A stretch of 64,000 nt of DNA from RBG-16-49-21 sp040768125. Its GTDB lineage: Bacteria; Spirochaetota; UBA4802; UBA5550. The first letter of the stretch is position 1. Every line of letters begins with the position of its first letter. The notes beneath the pieces are model-generated. The model did not search any database, was not told where the DNA came from, and saw only the letters and a program-made list of their open reading frames with translations. Location of the stretch: assembly GCA_040768125.1 (NCBI GenBank), contig JAXGNG010000004.1, positions 1 to 64,000 on the forward strand, read 5' to 3'. Shown here piece after piece: positions 34,657-41,794 of the stretch. Position numbers and translations under genes: made by a program.

Positions 34657-35202
34657 ATGACGATCGTCGAGATCCTCGACTTCATACTGAACAGGGCCAC
34701 GAAGCGCGAGCTCGAGATGGTGGGGGAAGCCCTTCGCCGCCGCGGGGAGCGCGATACATCCCTGGGGCCCGGCCTGGTGGACGTCAACAGGATGGCCCGC
34801 TCCATGGCGGAGGGTATCGAGAAGCAGATGGGTCTCGGGGGCCGCAACGTGCATCGGATGACGCGGCGCCTTGCCGCGGACATGATCCTTAAAGAGAAGC
34901 CCGATATCAGCGACGCGGAGCTCGAGCGCCTCCTGGACCTCTGGGTGCCCGACGGGGGCGGCACGGCGCCTCCGTCCGTTCCGAAAGAAATGCTCCTGAC
35001 GATGATCGCCCAGTTCACGGCCTACGGAACCGGCGAGATGAGCGCCGAAGAGAAGCGGAAATTCCCCCGGGGATGGCATGAAAAGTACTGGCAGGCCTTC
35101 ACGCCGGGGATCCAGAAGCTCGTGAGGGAGCATATACACGGCCGGATGGGGAAGGAGGAATTCTGGAGGCGGATCAGGCAGGAACTCTCGGGCATGAAAT
35201 GA
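34657..35202 (+). CDS. Conserved-looking hypothetical protein, helical
   Basis: 181 residues, not recognised. Soluble, largely helical and charged: IVEILDFILNRATKRELEMVGEALRRR at the start, a basic region RNVHRMTRRLAADMI, then DISDAELERLLDLWVPDG and a C-terminal block with GWHEKYWQAFTPGIQKLVREHIHGRMG. It follows rarA by one base, so the two are surely co-transcribed; a role beside fork processing is only a guess. Codon usage matches neighbouring genes, which supports its being real. Confidence 0.7.
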   Translation: MTIVEILDFILNRATKRELEMVGEALRRRGERDTSLGPGLVDVNRMARSMAEGIEKQMGLGGRNVHRMTRRLAADMILKEKPDISDAELERLLDLWVPDGGGTAPPSVPKEMLLTMIAQFTAYGTGEMSAEEKRKFPRGWHEKYWQAFTPGIQKLVREHIHGRMGKEEFWRRIRQELSGMK

Positions 35203-35235
35203 AGTAGCTTCAGGAAAAGAAATCAGGATCTTCCC

Positions 35236-35313
35236 CATGGGCACTTTCAGGATGAAAACCATATTTTTTCGTTGCGTTCAGAATGAAAAACCTGATGTGT
35301 GGAGGTGCCCATG
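35236..35313 (+). promoter_or_regulatory. Long-range inverted repeat covering a ribosome site before pyrE
   Basis: CATGGGCAC (35236-35244) and GTGCCCATG (35305-35313) are perfect 9-base arms 60 bases apart. The right arm contains the ATG of the small leader frame and overlaps its ribosome site GGAGGTG. Inside the loop, TTCAGGATGAAAACC and TTCAGAATGAAAAACC form an imperfect direct repeat. Pairing would hide the leader's start, suggesting control of translation or attenuation. Confidence 0.4.
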
Positions 35314-35364
35314 AGCAGTGATCCCCCGGAAGCCGGCGTCCCGTTCAGCCGGATACGGACGTAA
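35311..35364 (+). CDS. Possible 17-residue leader peptide upstream of pyrE
   Basis: ATG with an excellent ribosome site (GGAGGTG) opens 17 codons encoding MSSDPPEAGVPFSRIRT, ending 14 bases before the pyrE ATG. There are two consecutive prolines but no run of regulatory codons. Its start lies within one arm of an inverted repeat. Could be a real attenuator peptide or chance. Confidence 0.35.
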   Translation: MSSDPPEAGVPFSRIRT

Positions 35365-35378
35365 CGAGAGGTACCTCG

Positions 35379-35969
35379 ATGGAGCAGAACCGCGAACAAC
35401 TGCGCGAACGACTGTTTGAAATTCTCTATGACCGATCATTCATATACCGCGAGGACCCTCCCTTCACCCTGGTGTCGGGCCGCACGAGCTTCTACTATTT
35501 TGACTGCAAGGCCACGACCCTGGACCCCGAGGGGCTCACCCTCGTGGGCGAGGTCATGTTCGATATGATAGCCCCCCTCATCGACATGAGGGGAATAACC
35601 GGCATAGGCGGCCTCACCCTGGGCGCGGACCCGATCTCGCTTTCCACGGCCATCGCCGCGCACCGCCGGGGGGTCCGCCTCTCGCCCCTGATCGTGCGGA
35701 AGGAGCCGAAAAAGCACGGCACGCAGAAATGGATCGAGGGTGACGCGGCGGATGTGAGGCGCGTCGTGGCCATCGACGACGTCATCACCACGGGCGGGTC
35801 AACCGTCACGGCGATCGAGAGGTTCCGGGAATCAGGCATCGAGGTGGCCATGGCCGCGGTGCTGGTCGATCGCGAGGAGGGGGGGCGCGAGGGTATCGAA
35901 AAAACCGGCGTTGAGGTGGCCGCCCTCTACCGGCGGTCAGATTTCGACAGGAAAAGGCTCGGCAACTAG
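35379..35969 (+). CDS. pyrE: Orotate phosphoribosyltransferase
   Basis: 196 residues, normal length. Joins orotate and PRPP to give orotidine monophosphate in pyrimidine synthesis. The PRPP motif VVAIDDVITTGGST is intact, and the flexible-loop region RKEPKKHGTQKWIEG carries the catalytic lysines. Substrate-binding TSFYYFDCKATTLDPEG is also typical. A ribosome site GAGAGG lies 7 bases before the ATG, within the palindrome GAGGTACCTC (35368-35377). The upstream inverted repeat and leader frame suggest regulation. No other pyrimidine genes are nearby. Confidence 0.96.
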   Translation: MEQNREQLRERLFEILYDRSFIYREDPPFTLVSGRTSFYYFDCKATTLDPEGLTLVGEVMFDMIAPLIDMRGITGIGGLTLGADPISLSTAIAAHRRGVRLSPLIVRKEPKKHGTQKWIEGDAADVRRVVAIDDVITTGGSTVTAIERFRESGIEVAMAAVLVDREEGGREGIEKTGVEVAALYRRSDFDRKRLGN

Positions 35970-35997
35970 GCGGCCGCGGGGGGACGGACCGGCCTGT

Positions 35998-36555
35998 TCA
36001 CTTCACGTCGTCGACGAACGTCACCGGGGAATCGGCGTCCACGGTGATGGTGTAATCGAAGGGATCGCGGGAGAAGGGGGTGTAGCGAATCCGGTAAAGA
36101 GAATCCGCGTCAAGGGTCCTGAAGGGTTCGGTCTTCAGGGAGCGTATGGTGACATCCTTCTCCCTGTTCCAGTCCGCGTCGAAATTTCTTCCGATTTCCA
36201 CGTTGATGCGACGCGCCTGTTTCCCCCCCGCCGCTCCGAGCTCGACGATTTTTTCCACGATGAAGTAGGCCTTCTTGTATTTCTTTTTTCCCGTGATGTC
36301 CGCCACGTACTCGGCCGATATCCCCACGGTCATCGCTTCCACCGCTTTTTCGAGACGGAAGTGGACGACGTGGGCCTCGTAACCGTCGATGGCCTCGCCC
36401 CGCACCGCGGTGCCGACGGGGATGTTCTTGACGCCCTGGTGCCGGTACGAGGGCCTTTTCATCCCACCGGCGCATCCCTGGATGACGAGCGTCACCAGGG
36501 CGGGGATGACGGCACACGCGAGGGCACGCGATGTCATGGATGTCGTGGAACGCAT
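35998..36555 (-). CDS. Predicted lipoprotein of unknown function
   Basis: About 185 residues. Signal sequence ALACAVIPALVTLVIQGCAGG with cysteine following Q-G, an acceptable spirochaetal lipobox. The mature part (about 155 residues) is predominantly beta: VRGEAIDGYEAHVVHFRLEKAV, AEYVADITGKKKYKKAYFIVEKIVELG, RINVEIGRNFDADWNREKDVTIRSLK. No family recognised. Several in-frame ATGs exist (36570, 36561, 36555, 36537) and none has a strong ribosome site; the choice is provisional. Convergent with pyrE. Confidence 0.65.
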   Translation of the reverse strand: MRSTTSMTSRALACAVIPALVTLVIQGCAGGMKRPSYRHQGVKNIPVGTAVRGEAIDGYEAHVVHFRLEKAVEAMTVGISAEYVADITGKKKYKKAYFIVEKIVELGAAGGKQARRINVEIGRNFDADWNREKDVTIRSLKTEPFRTLDADSLYRIRYTPFSRDPFDYTITVDADSPVTFVDDVK

Positions 36556-36934
36556 TCCCATCGCTACCATGCCCGCGGGGGGAGGGTCAAGGAAATTTTT
36601 TCCGGCCCCGGCCTCCATTTTTTTCCGTTCCGTCCAAAATTGTCTTGCATTATGTCGTTATCCCCGCTTGAAACGTAGCATGCGCCGTTTCCCGCGTCCG
36701 GCGTTTCCGCGGTCCCGGGGATAGGGGGGGCGCGCCTGCGACGGGCATCCGTTACGAATCATCGAGGCTTCTCCACGGACGAAACCGTCCTGTTCCGGCG
36801 GCGCAGCGCCGCCGAGGCGCGTCGATGCCGGGAAGGAACGCCGCGGTAAAGCTCATTTCCGGTACGGGATACGACGGAACGGCGCGGGTGCACCCGGACA
36901 GGTTATACGAAGTAGAGGCGCGCAAGGGAGTCTC
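36556..36934. other. Intergenic region before smc
   Basis: About 380 bases between the divergent lipoprotein gene and smc. No gene seen. An AT-rich patch near 36630-36680 is the likely place for promoters, but no pair of elements with good spacing was found. The rest is GC-rich with a GGCGGCGCAGCGCCGCC-like palindrome near 36797. Confidence 0.4.
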
Positions 36935-39682
36935 ATGTTCCTGAAATCCATGGATTTATACGGCTTCAAGTCCTTCGCCGACAAAACCCAGATATCCTTC
37001 GAGCCGGGGATCACCGTCATCGTGGGTCCCAACGGCTGCGGAAAGTCGAACGTCGTGGACGCCATCAAGTGGGTCCTGGGGGAGAAGCAGGCCAAGAACA
37101 TCCGGGGCGAGAGGATGGAGGACATCATCTTCGCAGGGACCGAACAGCGGAAGCAGCTTTCCCTCTCCGAGGTCTTCGTGACCATCGACAATACCGGGCG
37201 CGTCCTCGATTTCGATTCCGATTCCGTCACGGTGGGGCGCCGTGTGTTCCGCGACGGCGAATCGGAATACCTCATCAACAAGTCCCCCGTGCGCCTGAAG
37301 GACGTCGAGAAGCTCTTCATGGACACCGGCATAGGCAAGTCCTCCTACTCGGTCATGGAGCAGGGCAAGATCGACATGATCCTCTCGACGAAGCCCGAGG
37401 ACCGCCGGTACATTTTCGAGGAGGCGGCGGGCATATCGAAATACAAGTTCCAGAAAAAGGAATCGCTGAAAAAGCTCACGGAAACCGGCGAGAACCTCGA
37501 CAGGATCAACGACATCGTCAGGGAAATCGAACGGGAGAGGGACCTCAAGGCGAAGCAGGCGGAGACGACGAAGTCCTACCTCGCGCTCAAGAAGGAGTTC
37601 TCCGAGCTCGACATGGCGATCAACCGCATGCGCTACCAGGACCTGGACCGGCGCCATGAAAAGCTCAAGGCGGATATTGAAAAGCTGAACCGGGAGCGGG
37701 AGGCGATCTCGGCGCGCGTTTCCGCGACCTCGGCGGACAACGAAAAGGACGAGAAGAAAAAAAACGATATCCAGCACCAGCTCTTCGAGCTTGAGAAGCG
37801 CCTTCACGCCTACCGGATCAGGGTGGAGGACATTGACGACAAGACCGAGAAGAACAGGGGACTGATAGAGGAGGAGCGCGACTTCCGGAAGGGGGTCGAG
37901 GCCAAGATCGGCGAGCGCTCCGGGAACCTGGAGAGGCTTCTCGACGAGAAGGCGAAGAGCGAACAGGCGGGGGTCGAGATCGGCCGTAAAATCGAGGACG
38001 ACCGGCAAAAGCTGGAATCGTTCTTCGCGACGCGTAAACGGAAGATAGAGTCGATTCACGCGTCCAGGGACACCATCGAAGAGAACAAGAAGCGCATCAA
38101 GGAGGCCGACAGGCGGATACTGGACCTACGGGGCCGCCTCGAGGATGTCGTCCGCAAGCTCGTTGACGCTATCGAGAAGAGGAAGGCGGAGCTTGAAGGC
38201 TCAGAGGAGGAGCGGACCGCCGTGCGGCGGAGCATCGACGGGCGCCTTGAGGCCATCGAGGCGTCGTTGCACCGCGCCGCGACGGGGCTCCGGGAGGGAC
38301 GCCACGACGACGCCCTCGCGGCCATCGGCGAGATCGACATCGCGGAGCTCAGGGCCGATATCGGGAAGTTCGAGGGATACGAGGACGGATTCCGGTCGAT
38401 ACTCTTCGACAAGACCGGCATCCACGCCGAGAAGGAGGCCCTGGACCGCGCGATACGGGAGGGGATCGAGGGGATCGAGAGGCTTCGGGGCGAGATCGCG
38501 TCCCTGGAGGACCGCATCGTCCACGAACAGGCGGAGCTTGAGGACGTGAACCAGATGATCATGCGGGTGGAAAAAGACCTCTCCCGGAACGAGAACGAGA
38601 GGGACTGGATCGAGAAGCATATCGCCTCCCTGGAGGCGCAGATCCTCGACTTCAACAAGCAGATCGAGAACTACCGGGAGGAGATCGCGCGCTCCGAGAA
38701 AAAGATCGCGGAACTCACCGCCGAGATCGAGGAATGGGACCGGCGCCTTGTCGAGTTCAGCGAGCGGAGCGAATCCCTCGTGGGCCAGATAGCCGAGCTC
38801 ACGGGAAAGCGCTCCGACATCGAGGGGGCCATACACGAGCGGAAGAACGTGGCGCGGAAGGACGAGGAGGAGCTGAAGCGGGTCATCGAGCGTATCACCG
38901 GCCTGGACAAGTCGCAGGTGGAGATCATCTTCAAGAAAAACGGCATCGAGGAGCACCTCTGGATCGAGTACGAAAAAAAGATGGCGGACCTTGCGGTCCC
39001 CGGCGCGGAGGCCCGGGGCCTGGAGGCCCTCCAGGCGCGGAGCCAGGAGGTGCGGCGGTCCATCCAGGAGCTCGGGCCCATCAACAATCTTGCCATAGAG
39101 GAGTATCGCAATCTCCAGAAGCGCTTCGAGTACTACCAGAAGCAGAAGAAGGACATCGAAAAGGCGAGGGAGGACATATATTCCGTTATCGAGGACATCA
39201 ACCGCACCTCCGTTGAACTGTTCATGGAGACCTTCTCCAGCATCCAGCGCAATTTTTCAGATATTTTCAGGCAGCTTTTCGAGGGGGGCGAAGCGAATAT
39301 CGAGCTGACGGACATGGATAACGTCCTCGAGAGCGGCATCGAGGTCATGATCCGCCCCCCGGGGAAAAAGCTGAAAAATATTAACCTTCTTTCCGGAGGC
39401 GAGCGGGCCCTCACGGCGATAGCCCTCCTTTTCGCCACCTACATGGTGAAACCGTCGCCCTTCTGCTTCCTGGACGAGATTGACGCTCCCCTGGACGAGC
39501 AGAATATCGGGCGTTTCGTCAAGCTCCTGAGGGAATTCTCACGCGGCTCGCAGTTCATAATTGTCACCCATAACAAGAAGACGATGAGCATCGGTGAGAC
39601 GATTTACGGTGTTACAATGGAAGAACCGGGTGTTTCAAAGCTCGCCTCGCTCAGGATGGACCGGATCGAGGGCCGGGAGTAG
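36935..39682 (+). CDS. smc: Chromosome segregation ATPase SMC, short form
   Basis: 915 residues; most bacterial SMCs are about 1150-1200. The N-terminal head has Walker A GPNGCGKSN (about residue 32), Q-loop MEQGKID and the EEAAGISKYK block. The C-terminal head has the signature LLSGGERALTAIALLFA and Walker B FCFLDEIDAPLDEQN. Between them lies an almost continuous coiled coil. The glycine-rich hinge is not recognisable; only about 70 less regular residues (about 445-515, including FEGYEDGFRSILFDKTG) occupy that place. ScpA and ScpB genes are not in the window. It would hold and compact DNA. Heads are complete, so this is not a pseudogene. Confidence 0.93.
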   Translation: MFLKSMDLYGFKSFADKTQISFEPGITVIVGPNGCGKSNVVDAIKWVLGEKQAKNIRGERMEDIIFAGTEQRKQLSLSEVFVTIDNTGRVLDFDSDSVTVGRRVFRDGESEYLINKSPVRLKDVEKLFMDTGIGKSSYSVMEQGKIDMILSTKPEDRRYIFEEAAGISKYKFQKKESLKKLTETGENLDRINDIVREIERERDLKAKQAETTKSYLALKKEFSELDMAINRMRYQDLDRRHEKLKADIEKLNREREAISARVSATSADNEKDEKKKNDIQHQLFELEKRLHAYRIRVEDIDDKTEKNRGLIEEERDFRKGVEAKIGERSGNLERLLDEKAKSEQAGVEIGRKIEDDRQKLESFFATRKRKIESIHASRDTIEENKKRIKEADRRILDLRGRLEDVVRKLVDAIEKRKAELEGSEEERTAVRRSIDGRLEAIEASLHRAATGLREGRHDDALAAIGEIDIAELRADIGKFEGYEDGFRSILFDKTGIHAEKEALDRAIREGIEGIERLRGEIASLEDRIVHEQAELEDVNQMIMRVEKDLSRNENERDWIEKHIASLEAQILDFNKQIENYREEIARSEKKIAELTAEIEEWDRRLVEFSERSESLVGQIAELTGKRSDIEGAIHERKNVARKDEEELKRVIERITGLDKSQVEIIFKKNGIEEHLWIEYEKKMADLAVPGAEARGLEALQARSQEVRRSIQELGPINNLAIEEYRNLQKRFEYYQKQKKDIEKAREDIYSVIEDINRTSVELFMETFSSIQRNFSDIFRQLFEGGEANIELTDMDNVLESGIEVMIRPPGKKLKNINLLSGGERALTAIALLFATYMVKPSPFCFLDEIDAPLDEQNIGRFVKLLREFSRGSQFIIVTHNKKTMSIGETIYGVTMEEPGVSKLASLRMDRIEGRE

Positions 39683-39696
39683 GCCGCGGATGTTAA

Positions 39697-39780
39697 CTCC
39701 CCCTTTACGGGGGAGGCCAGGAGGGGGTGAAAGGCGCACATCATATCACCCTCCCCTGACCCCTCCCGTAAAGGGAGGGG
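39697..39780. repeat. Imperfect palindromic element, about 84 bases
   Basis: Two arms of about 34 bases, CTCCCCCTTTACGGGGGAGG... and its near-complement ...CCTCCCGTAAAGGGAGGGG, flank a 15-base centre. Each arm is itself partly palindromic around TTTACGGG/CCCGTAAA. This looks like a mobile palindromic repeat (REP/MITE-like) sitting after smc. No target duplication could be proven. Confidence 0.6.
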
Positions 39781-39818
39781 GGAACGTGAATTTGAAAACC
39801 CAGGGCCATGAAAAAAGC

Positions 39819-39847
39819 TTGACAGATGATATATATTAATTTATATT
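39819..39847 (+). promoter_or_regulatory. Strong sigma70-type promoter
   Basis: TTGACA (39819-39824) and TATATT (39842-39847) with a 17-base spacer, in a very AT-rich patch unusual for this window. Transcription would start near 39854, about 80 bases before the next gene. Confidence 0.75.
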
Positions 39848-39936
39848 ACTATTTGTAATTATATGTATATAATGAAGCGTCGGGGGCGTTAGATCGACCC
39901 TGCTCGCGCCGGTAACTGCACAAGGGAGGGTGTATC

Positions 39937-40503
39937 ATGAAAGTCACCATTGACGGTATTCTTGGCACGGCGAGAAAGATAAACAGCCAGAAGGAACTCG
40001 ACGAAAGGAACCCGGGGAAAAAGCAGGGCGACATAAAGACCGATTCGGTATCCATCGGAAGCCGGATCAACACGCGACTGGACGCCATCGAGACGGAGCT
40101 CAGGGAGATCCAGACATCCCTCACGAAGAACCAGATCATCCGTGACGGAATTGAGCGGCTCCGCGAGGATTTCCAGAAAGGGGCGACGGATCAGAAGAGC
40201 ATTTTTGACGGCGTCACCTTCGAGGGAAGGCAGGTGCTCAGGAGCTTCATGGGCGAGCAGGTCACCGGTCTCCTTGTCGAGGAAAAAACGAAGCAGAACG
40301 CCTCTCTCATACAGGATGACATCACGCGACTGAAGCGGCTCCAGGTGGAGCTGGACAACATCACGGCGTCGAACTTCGCGGGGCAGGACCGCCTCGGGAA
40401 CATCATGGCAAACGTGGATTCCGTATTCAGCGGCGCGCCGCGCCTGGATCCCGAGGTCCTCTCGACCCTGAGGCCCGATACGGTGATGCGTCTCATCAAG
40501 TAA
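39937..40503 (+). CDS. Hypothetical protein, coiled-coil rich
   Basis: 188 residues, not recognised. Soluble with no signal or membrane segment. The N-terminus MKVTIDGILGTARKINSQKELDERNP is followed by SVSIGSRINTRLDAIETELREIQTSL and further amphipathic helices up to residue 150, suggesting a coiled coil. The strongest promoter in the window and a clear ribosome site (GGGAGGGTG) precede it, so it is probably abundant. The following secreted-protein gene starts 33 bases later and is likely co-transcribed. A structural or regulatory role is possible, but nothing specific can be said. Confidence 0.7.
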   Translation: MKVTIDGILGTARKINSQKELDERNPGKKQGDIKTDSVSIGSRINTRLDAIETELREIQTSLTKNQIIRDGIERLREDFQKGATDQKSIFDGVTFEGRQVLRSFMGEQVTGLLVEEKTKQNASLIQDDITRLKRLQVELDNITASNFAGQDRLGNIMANVDSVFSGAPRLDPEVLSTLRPDTVMRLIK

Positions 40504-40536
40504 CGGCCCACCGGCGCCCGATGATCCTCCGGGAAT

Positions 40537-41178
40537 ATGACTAACAGAGCCAACGCACGAGCAGTACAGGCCATCATCGCGGTCATGTTCGCCGCGCCCC
40601 TCGCGTCCCGCGGGGGCGAAGTCGTTTATTCTCCCACCGTGATCAATCCCGGATCGGTCCTTGAAGGGGAGTGCATGCGGGGATGGCGCAGTTCGTTTTC
40701 CACGCGCCACATCCGCGAATGGGGCCGCGCCCGGGGGCTCGTTGTCGTCGATGACCGCGGACCCGTGATCGACAGCACGGCGGCATTCGTCGGCCCCGAG
40801 GGGTCTTCGATAGCGGTGTCGGGACTCTCACGGTGGAAACGGTACCGGCTGTGGATCGATTTTGTCCGCTTCCGCGACGCCCGTAAATGCCCCCCCTCCA
40901 TGCTCAGAATTTTCGCCTCAGTTCCCCGGGGCGGACCGATCATCCTTCGTGAATTGCGGCAGGAGGATCTCGGAGAGGGGTATTGCTCAATTGAACTTCC
41001 CGCCGAGACCACGGTACACGGTACCGCGGAGATACTGTTCACGGAATATTCCCCGCGACCCGGACTGTGGGGCGTCTGGGACATTATTATCGCCGAGGGG
41101 GACTCCCTCCCCGACCGGAGCGACATCAGGGATGACCAGGTCATCGACCTTGAAATAAAGGAAAAGATTATCGAATAA
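40537..41178 (+). CDS. Hypothetical exported protein, beta-rich
   Basis: 213 residues with a signal peptide (RAVQAIIAVMFAAPLASRGGE). The mature part appears as a beta-sandwich: VVVDDRGPVIDSTAAFVGPEGSSIAVSGL, RYRLWIDFVRF, EGYCSIELPAE, TAEILFTEYSPRPGLWGVWDIIIAEG. This resembles small carbohydrate-binding-like domains, but no family is recognised. The C-terminus is acidic and charged. It follows the coiled-coil protein gene by 33 bases. Probably periplasmic or outer-membrane associated. Confidence 0.65.
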   Translation: MTNRANARAVQAIIAVMFAAPLASRGGEVVYSPTVINPGSVLEGECMRGWRSSFSTRHIREWGRARGLVVVDDRGPVIDSTAAFVGPEGSSIAVSGLSRWKRYRLWIDFVRFRDARKCPPSMLRIFASVPRGGPIILRELRQEDLGEGYCSIELPAETTVHGTAEILFTEYSPRPGLWGVWDIIIAEGDSLPDRSDIRDDQVIDLEIKEKIIE

Positions 41179-41330
41179 CCCTTTCTGGAAGCGTTTTTTT
41201 CATCACCCGCGGAGGGATGGCACAGATCCTGTATGCCCTTGCCGTTTACCGGCGTCACCCCCGTCATTTTTTCAAAGGGTAAATTTTTTTTTTGACAAAA
41301 AAAATGGGTATTATTTCCTGATCCCCGTAT

Positions 41331-41358
41331 TTGCACATCGCGTGAAATTCGCTATACT
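41331..41358 (+). promoter_or_regulatory. Promoter for the zinc-ribbon protein-uvrA unit
   Basis: TTGCAC (41331-41336) and TATACT (41353-41358), spacer 16. A perfect TTGACA also occurs at 41292 but lacks a well-spaced -10. No LexA-type palindrome was seen near this promoter. Confidence 0.55.
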
Positions 41359-41440
41359 GTAAGTAAACGTGGGATACGTCGCGCGTCGCCACGGGCGGAG
41401 AGGCGGCGTTGTGGCATTCAATCGAAATCAGGGTGATATT

Positions 41441-41794
41441 ATGGCCAGTGACTACCGTGAAAAGGATTTCGACGACGAAGTATACGAAGACGAATACTAC
41501 GAGAAACACTACGACGGCGAGGAACTGGAGGACGAATCGGAACTTCTCGACGAGGAGAAAGGCCGTGGAGAGCTCGACGAGGAGGATGAGGAGGAGGATC
41601 TCCTCGAGGAGGAGGAAGCCCTCGATGAGGGGGAATGGGACGATGACGAAAAAAAGGTCACCGTGAGCTACGCCTGCGACGAATGCGATTACAGGTGGGA
41701 CGACATCGTCATCAGGAAAAAGAGCGAGCTCGTCGAGGACGAGCATGATGTCATATGCCCGATGTGCGGTTCCATGAACGTGACCCTGATATGA
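41441..41794 (+). CDS. Acidic protein with C-terminal zinc ribbon
   Basis: 117 residues. The first 70 are extremely acidic and tyrosine-rich (FDDEVYEDEYYEKHYDGEE, then runs of D and E such as LDEEDEEEDLLEEEE). The C-terminal 45 form a zinc ribbon: CDECDYRW then 20-odd residues and CPMCGS. The start was set at the ATG after GGGTGA; a longer upstream frame is arginine-rich and unlikely. The last four bases overlap the uvrA start (ATGA), so the two proteins are made together. A DNA-mimic or protein-interaction role for the acidic arm is speculation. No named family recognised. Confidence 0.75.
   Translation: MASDYREKDFDDEVYEDEYYEKHYDGEELEDESELLDEEKGRGELDEEDEEEDLLEEEEALDEGEWDDDEKKVTVSYACDECDYRWDDIVIRKKSELVEDEHDVICPMCGSMNVTLI

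Noticed and set aside
35366..35377. GAGGTACCTC palindrome as an operator of pyrE
   Set aside because: It coincides with the ribosome site and start spacing of pyrE; a 10-base self-complementary string without loop is weak evidence by itself.
36645..36673. TTGCAT-N17-TTGAAA as an smc promoter
   Set aside because: The -10 has almost no match to consensus.
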